Positions 29,234-40,049 of a DNA stretch of 64,000 nucleotides are shown here, in pieces. Each line of letters begins with the position of its first letter. Positions within the stretch are counted from its first letter, which is position 1. Position numbers and translations under genes: made by a program. The stretch comes from Gammaproteobacteria bacterium. GTDB taxonomy: Bacteria; Pseudomonadota; Gammaproteobacteria; Steroidobacterales; Woeseiaceae. The stretch is taken from positions 1 to 64,000 of the forward strand of contig JAHZJK010000004.1 of NCBI GenBank assembly GCA_022600955.1, read 5' to 3'. The notes beneath the pieces were generated by a model. It was given only the letters and a program-made list of their open reading frames with translations. It ran no database searches and had not been told where the DNA came from.

Positions 29234-30130
29234 CTAGCCCGGTCTCCGTTTTCCCGTCAATCTCGACCAAGTCTGGCCGTCCTGCTCCTTGAACGCTGGA
29301 TCATCAAAATCAATCCAGGGCTCGTAAGCTCGCATAACTGTGTCAGCTTGTTCACATAATACGCCTGACAGTGCAAGCATACCTTCGTCACAAAGCGTTA
29401 ATGTGATCGATTCGGCAAACTGGACAAGTGGTCCGGCGAGAATATTTGCGACTACGACGTCGTATTTGCCGGAAATTTCGTCAGCCGCGCCTAAAATCTC
29501 CATTTTGGACGCAACATCGTTGAATTCGGCGTTCTGCCGGGTCGCGATAACGGCCTGTGGATCGATATCCATGCCTGTGGCCGCAGCAGCGCCCAGTTTC
29601 AGTGCGGCTATTGCGAGTACGCCAGAGCCACAGCCGTAATCGAGCATCGTTTTTCCGCGCAGCGACAGGCCGTCCAGCCATTCCAGGCACATGGCCGTGG
29701 TGGGGTGCGTGCCCGTGCCGAACGCGAGGCCTGGGTCCAGATCGACCACAACTGCATCATCTTCGGAAACTCGTCCGCCGGTAGGGCAAATCCAGAGCCG
29801 GCGTCCAAATAACATAGGACCGAAATCTTTCAGCCACTCGCGTTCCCACACCCGGTCTCGCAGGGTTTCGATGTGATGCCGGGGCAGTTGCTGAACGGGA
29901 AGCCTCGTCAGCAGGTTGTCACGCAGCTGCTGCAGGTCTGCGTCGGCAGCGAACAGTCCGATGATCCGGGTATCTGTCCACAACGGCGTCTCTCCGACGC
30001 CAGGTTCGAGCACAGGGTCATCCCCTGCGTCGGTCAGAGTGACCGAACTGGCACCTGATTCAAAGAGTATCGTCTCGACCTGTTCAGCGTCGAGATTGCC
30101 GAGATGCATTACGAACTGGCGCCAGGCCAT
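29234..30130 (-). CDS. prmA: Ribosomal protein L11 methyltransferase PrmA
   Basis: PrmA trimethylates ribosomal protein L11 using S-adenosylmethionine. The 298-aa protein has the SAM-binding motif DYGCGSGVLAIAALKLGA and the downstream VVANILAGPL motif. It lies 17 bp downstream of accC and 3 bp upstream of the DUF3426 gene. Confidence 0.94.
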   Translation of the reverse strand: MAWRQFVMHLGNLDAEQVETILFESGASSVTLTDAGDDPVLEPGVGETPLWTDTRIIGLFAADADLQQLRDNLLTRLPVQQLPRHHIETLRDRVWEREWLKDFGPMLFGRRLWICPTGGRVSEDDAVVVDLDPGLAFGTGTHPTTAMCLEWLDGLSLRGKTMLDYGCGSGVLAIAALKLGAAAATGMDIDPQAVIATRQNAEFNDVASKMEILGAADEISGKYDVVVANILAGPLVQFAESITLTLCDEGMLALSGVLCEQADTVMRAYEPWIDFDDPAFKEQDGQTWSRLTGKRRPG

Positions 30131-30147
30131 GGCCGTGGAACTCCGTG

Positions 30148-31491
30148 TCAGGTCAGGCCGAGCCGCTTTTCAAGATAGTGGATGTCTGTACCGCCAGCCT
30201 GAAATGCAGCATGCTGTAAGATCTCCTGGTGCAGCGGGATGTTTGTCTTGATCCCTTCTATCACGACCTCGCTAAGCGCGTTGCGCATGCGGGCCAACGC
30301 GGCTTCACGGCTTTCGCCATGCGCGATTATCTTGCCAATCATCGAGTCGTAATAAGGCGGCACCTTGTAGCCGCTGTAAATGTGGCTCTCAACCCGAATG
30401 CCCGGGCCACCCGGCGGATGCCAGAGCGTGACCATGCCGGGCGATGGCATAAAGTTGTTTGGATCTTCGGCATTGACGCGGCATTCAATAGCATGGCCCT
30501 GAATCTGGACATCGTCCTGTTCAATATTCAGTGCTTCACCATTTGCGATACGCAGCTGTTCACGAACAATGTCGACGCCTGTAATCATTTCCGTCACGGG
30601 GTGTTCGACCTGCAGCCGGGTATTCATTTCGATAAAATAGAACTCGCCGTTTTCGTACAGGAACTCGAAAGTACCGGCACTGCGGTAGCCAATCTTTTTG
30701 CACGCCTCAACGCAGCGCTCACCGATACGGTTGCGCACCTCTTCCGAAATCCCCGGAGCCGGCGCTTCCTCGATAACTTTTTGGTGGCGCCGCTGCATGG
30801 AACAGTCGCGCTCACCAAGGTGAATGGCGTTGCCATGGGTGTCGGCCAGTACCTGGAATTCGACGTGCCGCGGTTGCTCGAGGAATTTCTCCATGTACAC
30901 CACGTCGTTATTGAACGCCGCGCGTGCTTCTGCCTTGGTAACAGTAATTGCCGCGATCAGAGACGCTTCCGTGTGCACAACGCGCATGCCCCGGCCGCCT
31001 CCGCCGCCAGATGCCTTGATAATGATCGGGTAACCGATCTCGCGCGCAATGCGGATGTTTTCATCCGGGTCTTCACTGAGTGGTCCGTCGGAGCCCGGCA
31101 CACACGGCACGCCGGCAGCTTTCATGGCGGCGATTGCTGAAACCTTGTCGCCCATGAGACGTATCGCGTCGGCTTTCGGACCAATAAACGTGAATCCGCT
31201 GGATTCAACGCGCTCGGCGAAATCCGCGTTCTCGGACAAGAAGCCGTAGCCCGGGTGAATGCCGGTTGCGTCGGTCACCTCAGCGGCACTGATAATCGCC
31301 GGCATGTTCAGGTAACTGTCCGTAGACTGCGGTGGGCCGATACAAACGGTCTCGTCCGCTAGCAATACGTGTTTCAGATTGTTGTCGGCCGTCGAATGCA
31401 CAGCGACAGTTTTGATGCCCATTTCGCGACACGCACGCAGAACGCGAAGTGCGATTTCGCCGCGATTGGCAATAACGATTTTTTCAAGCAT
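30148..31491 (-). CDS. accC: Acetyl-CoA carboxylase biotin carboxylase subunit AccC
   Basis: AccC carboxylates the biotin on AccB, the first step of fatty acid synthesis. The 447-aa ATP-grasp protein begins [21 protein letters not shown]. It carries the ATP-binding glycine-rich loop [12 protein letters not shown] and [14 protein letters not shown]. It is 15 bp downstream of accB. Confidence 0.97.
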   Translation of the reverse strand: MLEKIVIANRGEIALRVLRACREMGIKTVAVHSTADNNLKHVLLADETVCIGPPQSTDSYLNMPAIISAAEVTDATGIHPGYGFLSENADFAERVESSGFTFIGPKADAIRLMGDKVSAIAAMKAAGVPCVPGSDGPLSEDPDENIRIAREIGYPIIIKASGGGGGRGMRVVHTEASLIAAITVTKAEARAAFNNDVVYMEKFLEQPRHVEFQVLADTHGNAIHLGERDCSMQRRHQKVIEEAPAPGISEEVRNRIGERCVEACKKIGYRSAGTFEFLYENGEFYFIEMNTRLQVEHPVTEMITGVDIVREQLRIANGEALNIEQDDVQIQGHAIECRVNAEDPNNFMPSPGMVTLWHPPGGPGIRVESHIYSGYKVPPYYDSMIGKIIAHGESREAALARMRNALSEVVIEGIKTNIPLHQEILQHAAFQAGGTDIHYLEKRLGLT

Positions 31492-31506
31492 GTCTCTGTA
31501 GCTCGA

Positions 31507-31986
31507 TCAGTCGCCCTGACGTTGATCGATAACGATCAGCGTCTGGCCGAATTCAACTGGTTCACCGTTCTGAATACGGATCGACTTCACGACGCCCGAT
31601 ACGTCCGCCTCGATCTGGTTCATCATTTTCATTGCTTCGATGATGCAGAGCGTATCGCCCTCGTTCACGCGATCACCGACCTGGACGTAGGGTGCGGCGC
31701 CCGGAGATGATGATGAGTAAAATGTACCAACCATCGGTGCGGCGACTTCGTAGCCGTCCTCCTCGGGGTCGGCCATTGGTGCTGCGGCTGCTGCCGCAAC
31801 GGGAGCGGCGGCCGCGACTGGTGCTGCTGCGACCGCTGGTGCCGCGACCACGGGCTGCACGGCAGCAGGCGCGCTTTGAGAGTAGCGACTGATTCTCACC
31901 GACTCTTCACCCTCGGTGATCTCGATCTCGGCGATGCCGGACTCGTCCAGCAATTCGATGAGTTTCTTTACTTTTCTTATATCCAT
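31507..31986 (-). CDS. accB: Biotin carboxyl carrier protein AccB
   Basis: AccB carries biotin between the two half-reactions of acetyl-CoA carboxylase. The 159-aa protein starts [20 protein letters not shown], has an Ala/Pro/Val-rich linker, and ends in the biotinyl domain with EAMKM (K120 is the biotin site). The ATG at 31986 matches the family; the 24-codon upstream extension into aroQ is rejected. Confidence 0.96.
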   Translation of the reverse strand: MDIRKVKKLIELLDESGIAEIEITEGEESVRISRYSQSAPAAVQPVVAAPAVAAAPVAAAAPVAAAAAAPMADPEEDGYEVAAPMVGTFYSSSSPGAAPYVQVGDRVNEGDTLCIIEAMKMMNQIEADVSGVVKSIRIQNGEPVEFGQTLIVIDQRQGD

Positions 31987-31990
31987 CTTC

Positions 31991-32440
31991 TTAGTCCTCG
32001 GCGTTCGCAACGTATTCGCTGGCGGCATGCAACGCCAGCTCATAGCCATAAGCCCCAAATCCGAACAGGCAACTACTTGCTATGTCACTGAAATAACTTT
32101 TGTGCCGAAACTCCTCCCGCGCAAACGTATTGCTCAGGTGAATTTCGATAAACGGGATCTGAACTGCCAGAAAGGCATCGCGCAAAGCGACGCTGGTATG
32201 CGTGAAGCCACCGGGGTTCAGAACGATAAAATCGATGCCATCTGCAGCGGCCTGCTGCACACGGTCAATCAGGTCATGTTCGGCATTACTCTGAAAGCAA
32301 TCCAGCGAATGTCCCAATTGCCCGGTGACCTCGATGCAGCGCTTTTCGATATCTTCCAGGCGCGTTGCACCGTAGACATCGGGTTCACGAGAACCCAGCA
32401 GATTGAGGTTTGGGCCGTTTAACAGCAGAAAAGAGGACAT
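31991..32440 (-). CDS. aroQ: 3-dehydroquinate dehydratase, type II
   Basis: AroQ dehydrates 3-dehydroquinate in the shikimate pathway. The 149-aa protein has the opening [13 protein letters not shown], the [15 protein letters not shown] loop and the EIHLSN motif of type II enzymes. It stops 4 bp before accB, the common aroQ-accB-accC order. Confidence 0.95.
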   Translation of the reverse strand: MSSFLLLNGPNLNLLGSREPDVYGATRLEDIEKRCIEVTGQLGHSLDCFQSNAEHDLIDRVQQAAADGIDFIVLNPGGFTHTSVALRDAFLAVQIPFIEIHLSNTFAREEFRHKSYFSDIASSCLFGFGAYGYELALHAASEYVANAED

Positions 32441-32524
32441 CGTGCGGGTTTGGCAGCCAGTTAGCCGAAGATGGCCGCAATTCTAACCCTTTTTAACGAC
32501 TTTAGTGCAACTAATATTCGCGAG

Positions 32525-33133
32525 CTAGAGCGCGTCCAGTTCGGCGCGTGCTCCGTCCTTGTCAATTTCCGCTCGATCGAGGCGTGTCATGACATCGACG
32601 ATCTTGTCCAGGTGCTCCTGGTGCAATTCGCCAAGGTATGCGCTGAGGTATTCGCCGTCGGTTGCGACGAACATCGTAAAGGGCAGCGCCATAAACTGAA
32701 TTCCTGACGACTCGGCCACTGCCATGGCCTGTTCCTGACCGACCAGAATCGGGTAATTGAACTCAGCCGACTCAGCGTAGCGGCTGACTTCTTCGGGGAA
32801 GTCGACCGCAATGCCAATGACCTGGAAGCCGTTGCCGGACTGCTCTTCCTGAAACGCTTTCAGGATCGGGATTTCTCGTCGGCACGGTGCACACCAGGTC
32901 GCCCAGAAATTCAGGATTCGGTTCTTGCCCTGCCACTCCGAAAAGTCGTGTACGACACCGTTTTCATCCGGTAGTGAAAACGTTGGATGAGATTCGACCG
33001 GCATGGCCGCAGGGGTAATCGTTTGCGACGTAGCCGGTGGCGTGTTTTGCACTGGAATTCGCGCAGCATAAAACAGCGCGCCCGCCATCAACGCCAGAAG
33101 CGCACATGAAAAAATCAGAAATGCTTTGGACAA
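32525..33133 (-). CDS. TlpA-like membrane-anchored thioredoxin
   Basis: This 202-aa protein has an N-terminal signal anchor (FLIFSCALLALMAGALFYA) and a periplasmic thioredoxin fold with the active site WATWCAPCRREIP and a cis-Pro region (FMALPFTMFV). TlpA/ResA proteins reduce periplasmic disulfides, for example in cytochrome c maturation. It is 23 bp downstream of dsbD, so DsbD may be its electron donor. Confidence 0.88.
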   Translation of the reverse strand: MSKAFLIFSCALLALMAGALFYAARIPVQNTPPATSQTITPAAMPVESHPTFSLPDENGVVHDFSEWQGKNRILNFWATWCAPCRREIPILKAFQEEQSGNGFQVIGIAVDFPEEVSRYAESAEFNYPILVGQEQAMAVAESSGIQFMALPFTMFVATDGEYLSAYLGELHQEHLDKIVDVMTRLDRAEIDKDGARAELDAL

Positions 33134-33156
33134 AGTGCTTCGCTCTTGTAACGGGA

Positions 33157-35400
33157 TTACTGAATTGACGCGGACAGGTTTAAACCTGTCGCAGCTAATG
33201 CCAGGCGTACATGCTCCGCGAATTCGGCTGCTTTCATGTAGCCGACAACTTCATAACCATGACGTTGCTGGCCGTCAGTGTCAAAGAAGATAATCGTCGG
33301 TGGTCCGAATACACCGAATCGTTCAAGTAGTACCTTGTCGGCGTCGTCATTCGCGGTTACGTCGGCTTGCAACCAGACCGTGTTGCTCAATGCGGCCTGA
33401 ACGTCGTTATCAGTAAAAGTGAAGGCTTCCATTTCCAGACAGGTGGTGCACCAGTCAGCATAGAAGTCGAGCAGCACGGTCTTACCGGCTGCTGAAGCAC
33501 TGGCAATTTCACGGTCGAGGTCATCGACAGTCTTGATGCGCTGAAACGGCAACTCCTCGTGCGCTGCTGCAGATGTCGCGCCGCCGCCGAGGTTCACGCT
33601 GGCGAGTGGTTTCAGTGGATTCGTGCCACCGGTTGCTGCGCCAATTACGAGAAGAACGCCGTATATGATCGCCAGGCCACCGAAGCCCTTGCCCAGTTTT
33701 TGCGCGATACTGGACTCGGCCGTCAGCGTTGTCAGACCACCCATGAATACGCCGGTGATGAATACAAGCACAGCCCACATCGCCATGATGACACCGCCCG
33801 GCATGAATCTGGCGAGCATCCAGATCGCCAGGCCAAGCAGCATGAAGCCAAATGCACCCTTGACTGCGACCATCCAGGAGCCTGCCTGTGGCAGGAACTT
33901 GCCCTGAGCGGCGCCGACGGCCAGCAGCGGCGCGCCCATGCCAAGACTCATGGCAAACAGCGCGAGACCGCCACGGAAGTAGTCACCCGACTGCGACATA
34001 ACCGCAAGTGCTGCGACCAAAGCCGGCGCCACGCAGGCCGTAACGATTAATGAGGACAGCGCGCCCATAACAAATGCGCCAACCATGGTGCCGCTTTTCT
34101 GATTGTTGCTGATCGTTGCAAGCCGGCTCTGGATCGAACTCGGCATCTGCAAATCAAATGCGCCAAACATTGCGATAGCCAGAACGACAAACAATCCGGC
34201 AAAAATACTCAGAACCCACGGCTGGTTAAATGCCGCCTGTACCTGGGCGCCCGCAGCGACAGCGAAGACGCCCGCGGCGGTGTAGATCAATGCCATTCCC
34301 ATTACGTAGCTGAATGCGAGTGTGAAACCGCGGACCGGTGTGACATTGTCACCTTCGCCCGCGATGATGGACGTCAGGATCGGGATCATCGGAAGAACAC
34401 ACGGCGTAAGCGCGAGAAGCAGGCCGAAGCCGAACATGGCCAGCACCACATACCATAATGGCGAGCCACTAATAATCTCCGCTATGCGCCCCTGTTCCGA
34501 AACCGGTACGTCGGCTGCAGGCAGGGCGGCCAGGTCTGTAACGGCGGCCGCTTCCGGCAAGCTGACGTCGAGTAGTACAGTCTGCGGCAGATAACAAATG
34601 CCGTCTTCCTTGCATCCCTGGTATGACAGTTCGAGCTGCAGGTCCATCGCGTCTGGAGTCGCTCGCGCAATTGCGACGTTGCCTGAGACTGCGTCGAAAT
34701 AGACCTCCTGTTCACCCAGCCATTCATCTGTCTTCTTTTTGCCTTTGGGAAGGTCGAACTGGCCTGCACGGGCATCGTCGCTGACAGCGCGAATCGAAAT
34801 CTTGCTTTTGTACAGATAGTAGCCGGGCAGTATGCGGATTCCGAGCTCGACGTTGTTGCCGTCGACTGCAAAGGCGGACGGAATAAAAACCTCGTCGGCC
34901 GGCAATGGTGCATCTTCGGAGTTGCCTGCAATGCTGCCAAAGCTCAGCTTCCTGGCGTCGGCTGTCGCCTGTTTCAGTTTGACAGTCTCCGTCCACGATT
35001 GCGGCATGTAGCAAAAACCGCTGTCCAGGCAACCGCGACTTTCAATTACGAGTTCGACGGTTTCAGGGCGCTCGCCGGAAACGGTGTAAGGAATGCTGAT
35101 GAAAATGTTGTCGCGATAGATGACCTGCTCGCCGAGAAACTCATCAACGTAAACTTTTCCTTCCGGGTAATCAGGCGCGCCAAGGCTGACGGAGCCGGAG
35201 GCCACGGAGAATCCGAATGAGTCCCTATACATGTAAGCCGCATCGTCGATTGCCCAATCGATTTCGATGGCGTCACCAGCGTCGAATACCGCATAACGAA
35301 AAACGTCTTGCGGCGGCGGCGGTGGCTCATTAGCGATGCCAGCCTGGATTCCGGCGAGCAGTAGCGTGCACGCAAAAATAGTCTTTTTGATCAGGGTCAT
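33157..35400 (-). CDS. dsbD: Thiol:disulfide interchange protein DsbD with two tandem N-terminal domains
   Basis: DsbD carries electrons from cytoplasmic thioredoxin across the inner membrane to periplasmic thiol proteins. This 747-aa version exceeds E. coli DsbD (565 aa). The excess is a second copy of the N-terminal alpha domain: C124-x5-C130 (GCLDSGFCYMPQ) and C263-x5-C269 (GCKEDGICYLPQ), each preceded by a matching DEFLGEQ/DEWLGEQ block. The eight-helix membrane domain (LTPCVLPMIP, C334; VTACVAPAL) and the gamma thioredoxin domain (YADWCTTCLEMEAF) follow. A signal peptide is present. Confidence 0.93.
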   Translation of the reverse strand: MTLIKKTIFACTLLLAGIQAGIANEPPPPPQDVFRYAVFDAGDAIEIDWAIDDAAYMYRDSFGFSVASGSVSLGAPDYPEGKVYVDEFLGEQVIYRDNIFISIPYTVSGERPETVELVIESRGCLDSGFCYMPQSWTETVKLKQATADARKLSFGSIAGNSEDAPLPADEVFIPSAFAVDGNNVELGIRILPGYYLYKSKISIRAVSDDARAGQFDLPKGKKKTDEWLGEQEVYFDAVSGNVAIARATPDAMDLQLELSYQGCKEDGICYLPQTVLLDVSLPEAAAVTDLAALPAADVPVSEQGRIAEIISGSPLWYVVLAMFGFGLLLALTPCVLPMIPILTSIIAGEGDNVTPVRGFTLAFSYVMGMALIYTAAGVFAVAAGAQVQAAFNQPWVLSIFAGLFVVLAIAMFGAFDLQMPSSIQSRLATISNNQKSGTMVGAFVMGALSSLIVTACVAPALVAALAVMSQSGDYFRGGLALFAMSLGMGAPLLAVGAAQGKFLPQAGSWMVAVKGAFGFMLLGLAIWMLARFMPGGVIMAMWAVLVFITGVFMGGLTTLTAESSIAQKLGKGFGGLAIIYGVLLVIGAATGGTNPLKPLASVNLGGGATSAAAHEELPFQRIKTVDDLDREIASASAAGKTVLLDFYADWCTTCLEMEAFTFTDNDVQAALSNTVWLQADVTANDDADKVLLERFGVFGPPTIIFFDTDGQQRHGYEVVGYMKAAEFAEHVRLALAATGLNLSASIQ

Positions 35401-35511
35401 AAGTGCGTTTCTATCGTTTATTGCTGCGAGTCCCGCTATTAGGACCGTGCGAAGAGGCCGATTGTTACCTGTCGATTACGCAAAGTCATCGAACCAAGTC
35501 CACTTTTTGGC

Positions 35512-35539
35512 TTGAAATCTTCGGACCGATGCCTATTAT
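35512..35539 (+). promoter_or_regulatory. groESL promoter
   Basis: TTGAAA at 35512-35517 and TATTAT at 35534-35539 are separated by 16 bp, a good sigma-70 match. The preceding base makes the -35 region CTTGAAA, which also fits the heat-shock sigma-32 -35 box, so dual control is possible. No convincing sigma-32 -10 box was found. The -10 touches the CIRCE element. Confidence 0.7.
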
Positions 35540-35565
35540 TAGCACTCCTTGCGGCCGAGTGCTAA
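35539..35565 (+). promoter_or_regulatory. CIRCE operator (HrcA binding site)
   Basis: TTAGCACTC at 35539-35547, a 9-nt spacer, and GAGTGCTAA at 35557-35565 form a perfect match to the CIRCE inverted repeat. It overlaps the end of the groES -10 box and lies 65 bp before the start codon. HrcA bound here would repress groESL until heat shock. Confidence 0.95.
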
Positions 35566-35630
35566 CAGCACCGGTCGTGGAAGCCGCCTTAAGTCGGTTA
35601 AAAATCAATAGTTTATAGGAGATAAGCACC

Positions 35631-35921
35631 ATGAAGATGCGTCCGCTTCATGATCGGGTCATTGTTAAGCGCATGGAAGAAGAGCGCACATCGCCCGGCG
35701 GAATCGTCATTCCTGATGCTGCGACTGAGAAGCCCATTAAGGGTGAAGTCGTTGCTGCAGGTAACGGAAGAATCCTTGATAACGGCGAAGTCCGTGGTCT
35801 CGACGTCAAGGTTGGAGACACGGTCCTGTTCGGCAAGTACGCCGGCACCGAGGTCAAGGTTGAAGGCGAAGAACTGCTCGTGATGAAGGAAGACGACATC
35901 ATGGCAGTGATTGAAGGTTAA
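35631..35921 (+). CDS. groS: Co-chaperonin GroES
   Basis: GroES caps the GroEL folding chamber. The 96-aa protein begins [18 protein letters not shown] and has the mobile-loop region and DDIMAVIEG end typical of the family. It is 14 bp upstream of groEL and under CIRCE control. Confidence 0.97.
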   Translation: MKMRPLHDRVIVKRMEEERTSPGGIVIPDAATEKPIKGEVVAAGNGRILDNGEVRGLDVKVGDTVLFGKYAGTEVKVEGEELLVMKEDDIMAVIEG

Positions 35922-35932
35922 AGAGGAAATAG

Positions 35933-37588
<1,656 letters not shown>

Positions 37589-37664
37589 CGGCCAGGACGG
37601 CGTAATGTCGCGCAGCACATGGATGTGCGAGAGCGACGAAGCCCTGCATTCCATGCAAGACCAG

Positions 37665-37694
37665 AAAAGCCCGGCATTAGCCGGGCTTTTTTTT
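37665..37694 (+). terminator. Intrinsic terminator after groEL
   Basis: The 11-bp stem AAAAGCCCGGC (37665-37675) pairs with GCCGGGCTTTT (37680-37690) around an ATTA loop, followed by more T residues. It also lies just beyond the convergent small gene at 37703 and could serve it in reverse. Confidence 0.92.
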
Positions 37695-37702
37695 ATTAGT
37701 TG

Positions 37703-37918
37703 TTAGTCGTCCGACTCAATACTGTCTCTACATTCGCCGCTGTCATAGTTGTAGCTCCCGCCACGGTCCAGGCATCGGTCGACCTGAAACCATTGCATGG
37801 AGAGTATGACCGCCCAAACCATGAACATCAGCAGTGTTGCAGCGAACAGAGACGCAATAAGAAGAACCAGTTTCCGTTGCCAGGGCGGGGCGCCCTGCTT
37901 TTGGTATTTGCTGAACAT
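37703..37918 (-). CDS. Small single-pass membrane protein of unknown function
   Basis: This 71-aa protein has a basic N-terminus, one membrane helix (LVLLIASLFAATLLMFMVWAVIL) and a short C-terminal part with two Cys (VDRCLDRGGSYNYDSGEC), probably periplasmic and possibly disulfide-linked. The CLDRGG...C pattern recurs in small gammaproteobacterial proteins of unknown role. It is downstream of msrQ on the same strand. Confidence 0.6.
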   Translation of the reverse strand: MFSKYQKQGAPPWQRKLVLLIASLFAATLLMFMVWAVILSMQWFQVDRCLDRGGSYNYDSGECRDSIESDD

Positions 37919-37980
37919 TGAGCTCTGCAGCGTATAGACAGTAGGCAGTCTAGCACTCGTCGTGGCGAGATTCTTTTTTG

Positions 37981-38604
37981 TTACGCCGGGCTACGCTTGC
38001 GACGCCCCATGCTCAGCTGTCGCCAGACCACTCGAGCCAGTAACAATGCGCCAAGGATTACAGCGTAGATTAGCGGTTCTGTTACATCATTCTTGACCTG
38101 CCACCAATAATGCCAGACGCCCAAAGCGCCTATCACATAGGCCATATTGTGCAGCTTCTGCCAGCGACGCCCCATGCGACGGCGAATTGCGGTAAACGAA
38201 GTGATCGCCAGAGCAAGAAGCAGGACGACTGCGACAAAGCCGACCGTGATGAAGGGGCGTTCGGTGAGGTCCTCAAGAATGTCATCGACACGCAGTTCGC
38301 GATCGAGCACAAGCCATACTGTGAAGTGCAACGAGGCGTAAAAGAATGCGAACAGGCCGAGCATGCGCCTGAAGCGTGACAGCCAATTCCAGTCTGTCAG
38401 GCGTCGCACGGGCGTAACCGCAAGTGCTATCAATATGAAGCGCAGAGCCCAGTTACCAAAACGGTCCAGCAAGTCTTCGATCGGGTTCGCGCTTAACGAG
38501 CCTGTTACGCCAAACGCGTCGCCTGCAGCGACCGCGACCGGCAGGAGACAAAGCAGGAAGACCAGCGGTTTCCATACAAACCGAATTTGTGTAAGTGCTT
38601 TCAA
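37981..38604 (-). CDS. msrQ: MsrQ heme-binding membrane subunit
   Basis: MsrQ (YedZ) feeds respiratory-chain electrons to MsrP for repair of oxidised methionine in periplasmic proteins. The 207-aa protein has several membrane helices and conserved His residues (FFYASLHFTVWL, WQKLHNMAYVIGALGVWHYWW) that fit heme b ligands. It is six bases downstream of msrP. Confidence 0.93.
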   Translation of the reverse strand: MKALTQIRFVWKPLVFLLCLLPVAVAAGDAFGVTGSLSANPIEDLLDRFGNWALRFILIALAVTPVRRLTDWNWLSRFRRMLGLFAFFYASLHFTVWLVLDRELRVDDILEDLTERPFITVGFVAVVLLLALAITSFTAIRRRMGRRWQKLHNMAYVIGALGVWHYWWQVKNDVTEPLIYAVILGALLLARVVWRQLSMGRRKRSPA

Positions 38605-38610
38605 GGCTCG

Positions 38611-39570
38611 TCAGAAATTGCGGCGCAGGTCCAGGTTCTTATAGAGATGTGCAACGTGTTCGCCGTAACCGTTAAACATGAGTGTGTTCTGCTTGCTCGC
38701 GAAAACGCTCGCACCGATACGGCGTTCTCGCGCCTGGCTCCAGCGCGGGTGCGCGACCTCCGGATTGACGTTCGCGTAGAAGCCGTATTCTCGAGCTTGC
38801 GCCATGTTCCAGCTTGTTTCTGGTCGCGTTGACATGAAGCGAATCTTGACGATGCTCTTGATGCCCTTGAACCCGTACTTCCAGGGTACGACGAGGCGAA
38901 TCGGCGCGCCGTTCTGATTCGGAATTGCGTTGCCGTAAATTCCGACCGCAAGGATTGGGAGTGGGTTTGTGGCTTCCGCAATAGTGAGCCCTTCCCGGTA
39001 TGGCCAGTCCAGTGAGCGTCGCCGTTGCCCCGGCATCTGCTCGCGGTCCTCTAGAGTCTCGAACGCTACGTATTGCGCCTTGGAGGTCGGCTGAAAGTGC
39101 TTCACGACATCGGCCAGCGAGATGCCTGCCCATGGAATAACCATGGACCATGCCTCTACGCAGCGCATACGGTAAATACGCTCTTCGAGATCGAACGGCT
39201 TCATGAAGTCATCAAACTCAAATACGCCGGTCTTTTCAGCATGTCCCTCAACTTCGATTGTCCACGGTCGCGGCTTGAAGTCCTGTGCGTTTCGATATGG
39301 ATCATCCTTGCCCAGTCCGAATTCGTAGAAGTTGTTGTACGTTGAGATGTCCTCAAAACTATTGGGTGTCTCGCTGGTGCTGAACGCGCTCTTGGCGACG
39401 TCAGGCAGAGTGGCGCCTGTCGCAACAGGTACGACAGCGCTCATCGCCGCGGGTGCCAGCAACGAGCCGCCTGCGATAGCGCCGGCGCGAATAAAATCAC
39501 GCCGATTAACATAATTGGTTTCGCTGGTAATCTCGGACGGCCGTATATCAGCCGGTTTTCGTATGAGCAC
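38611..39570 (-). CDS. msrP: Periplasmic methionine sulfoxide reductase catalytic subunit MsrP
   Basis: MsrP (YedY) is a molybdenum enzyme that reduces methionine sulfoxide in envelope proteins. The 319-aa precursor has a Tat signal (NRRDFIRAGAIAGGSLLAPA). The molybdenum-ligand Cys is in MRCVEAWSMVIPW. It is followed by msrQ; MoeA encoded at 21.6 kb contributes to its cofactor. Confidence 0.95.
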   Translation of the reverse strand: MLIRKPADIRPSEITSETNYVNRRDFIRAGAIAGGSLLAPAAMSAVVPVATGATLPDVAKSAFSTSETPNSFEDISTYNNFYEFGLGKDDPYRNAQDFKPRPWTIEVEGHAEKTGVFEFDDFMKPFDLEERIYRMRCVEAWSMVIPWAGISLADVVKHFQPTSKAQYVAFETLEDREQMPGQRRRSLDWPYREGLTIAEATNPLPILAVGIYGNAIPNQNGAPIRLVVPWKYGFKGIKSIVKIRFMSTRPETSWNMAQAREYGFYANVNPEVAHPRWSQARERRIGASVFASKQNTLMFNGYGEHVAHLYKNLDLRRNF

Positions 39571-39659
39571 AATGCCTCTCCGTGTTGGCGTCTATGCAAG
39601 TAGACCAGTATCTGCGGTCAAATATTGCAACAGTTTGTAAACCAGTTGATGCTGACGCG

Positions 39660-40049
39660 ATGAATCGACCATTGACGATCTACTATGCGGCCACTGCGCT
39701 ATTCCTGTTATTCGACTATCTGTTCGGAATCAATGTGCGTGTGGCGTTTCTGGAAACGTTGCCGGCCGTGCGTGCGGGCTACTACCTGCTGTGTTTTGTA
39801 TGCCTGGGGCTGATGCTGTGGCGGCCGGGCTGGGCGGTGTTTATCGGCGCATTTGAGTCGCTGATCGTTGTGCTGGCGCTAACATTCGGGATGGCGATGC
39901 GCGTGATGATTCCGACTGCTCAAATGCTCGAACCTGGCATGGACGTGGTTACGCTCGAGGAGGTTCTTAATTACATTATCTCAGGTGGGATCGCTTACCT
40001 TGCCTGGATTCGCGGTCTAAACGCGGTAAAGGCTGCTAAAAGTCGTTAA
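39660..40049 (+). CDS. Small multi-pass membrane protein of unknown function
   Basis: This 129-aa protein has about four hydrophobic segments (YYAATALFLLFDYLF, GYYLLCFVCLGLMLW, AVFIGAFESLIVVLALTFGMAM, LNYIISGGIAYLAWI). I do not recognise the family. The ATG at 39660 was chosen; the open frame reaches GTG at 39582 with no better start signal. It is divergent from msrP, with about 90 bp between starts. Confidence 0.55.
   Translation: MNRPLTIYYAATALFLLFDYLFGINVRVAFLETLPAVRAGYYLLCFVCLGLMLWRPGWAVFIGAFESLIVVLALTFGMAMRVMIPTAQMLEPGMDVVTLEEVLNYIISGGIAYLAWIRGLNAVKAAKSR

Larger units (their letters stand above)
35401..35630 (+). promoter_or_regulatory. Divergent intergenic region dsbD/groES
   Basis: This 230-bp region separates divergent dsbD and groES. 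It holds the groES promoter and CIRCE operator (listed separately) and the groES ribosome-binding site GGAG about ten bases before the ATG at 35631. No further gene was seen. Confidence 0.7.

Noticed and set aside
30229..31140. 303-aa plus-strand ORF
   Set aside because: It is entirely antisense to accC; its length reflects GC-rich codon structure, and no domain is visible.
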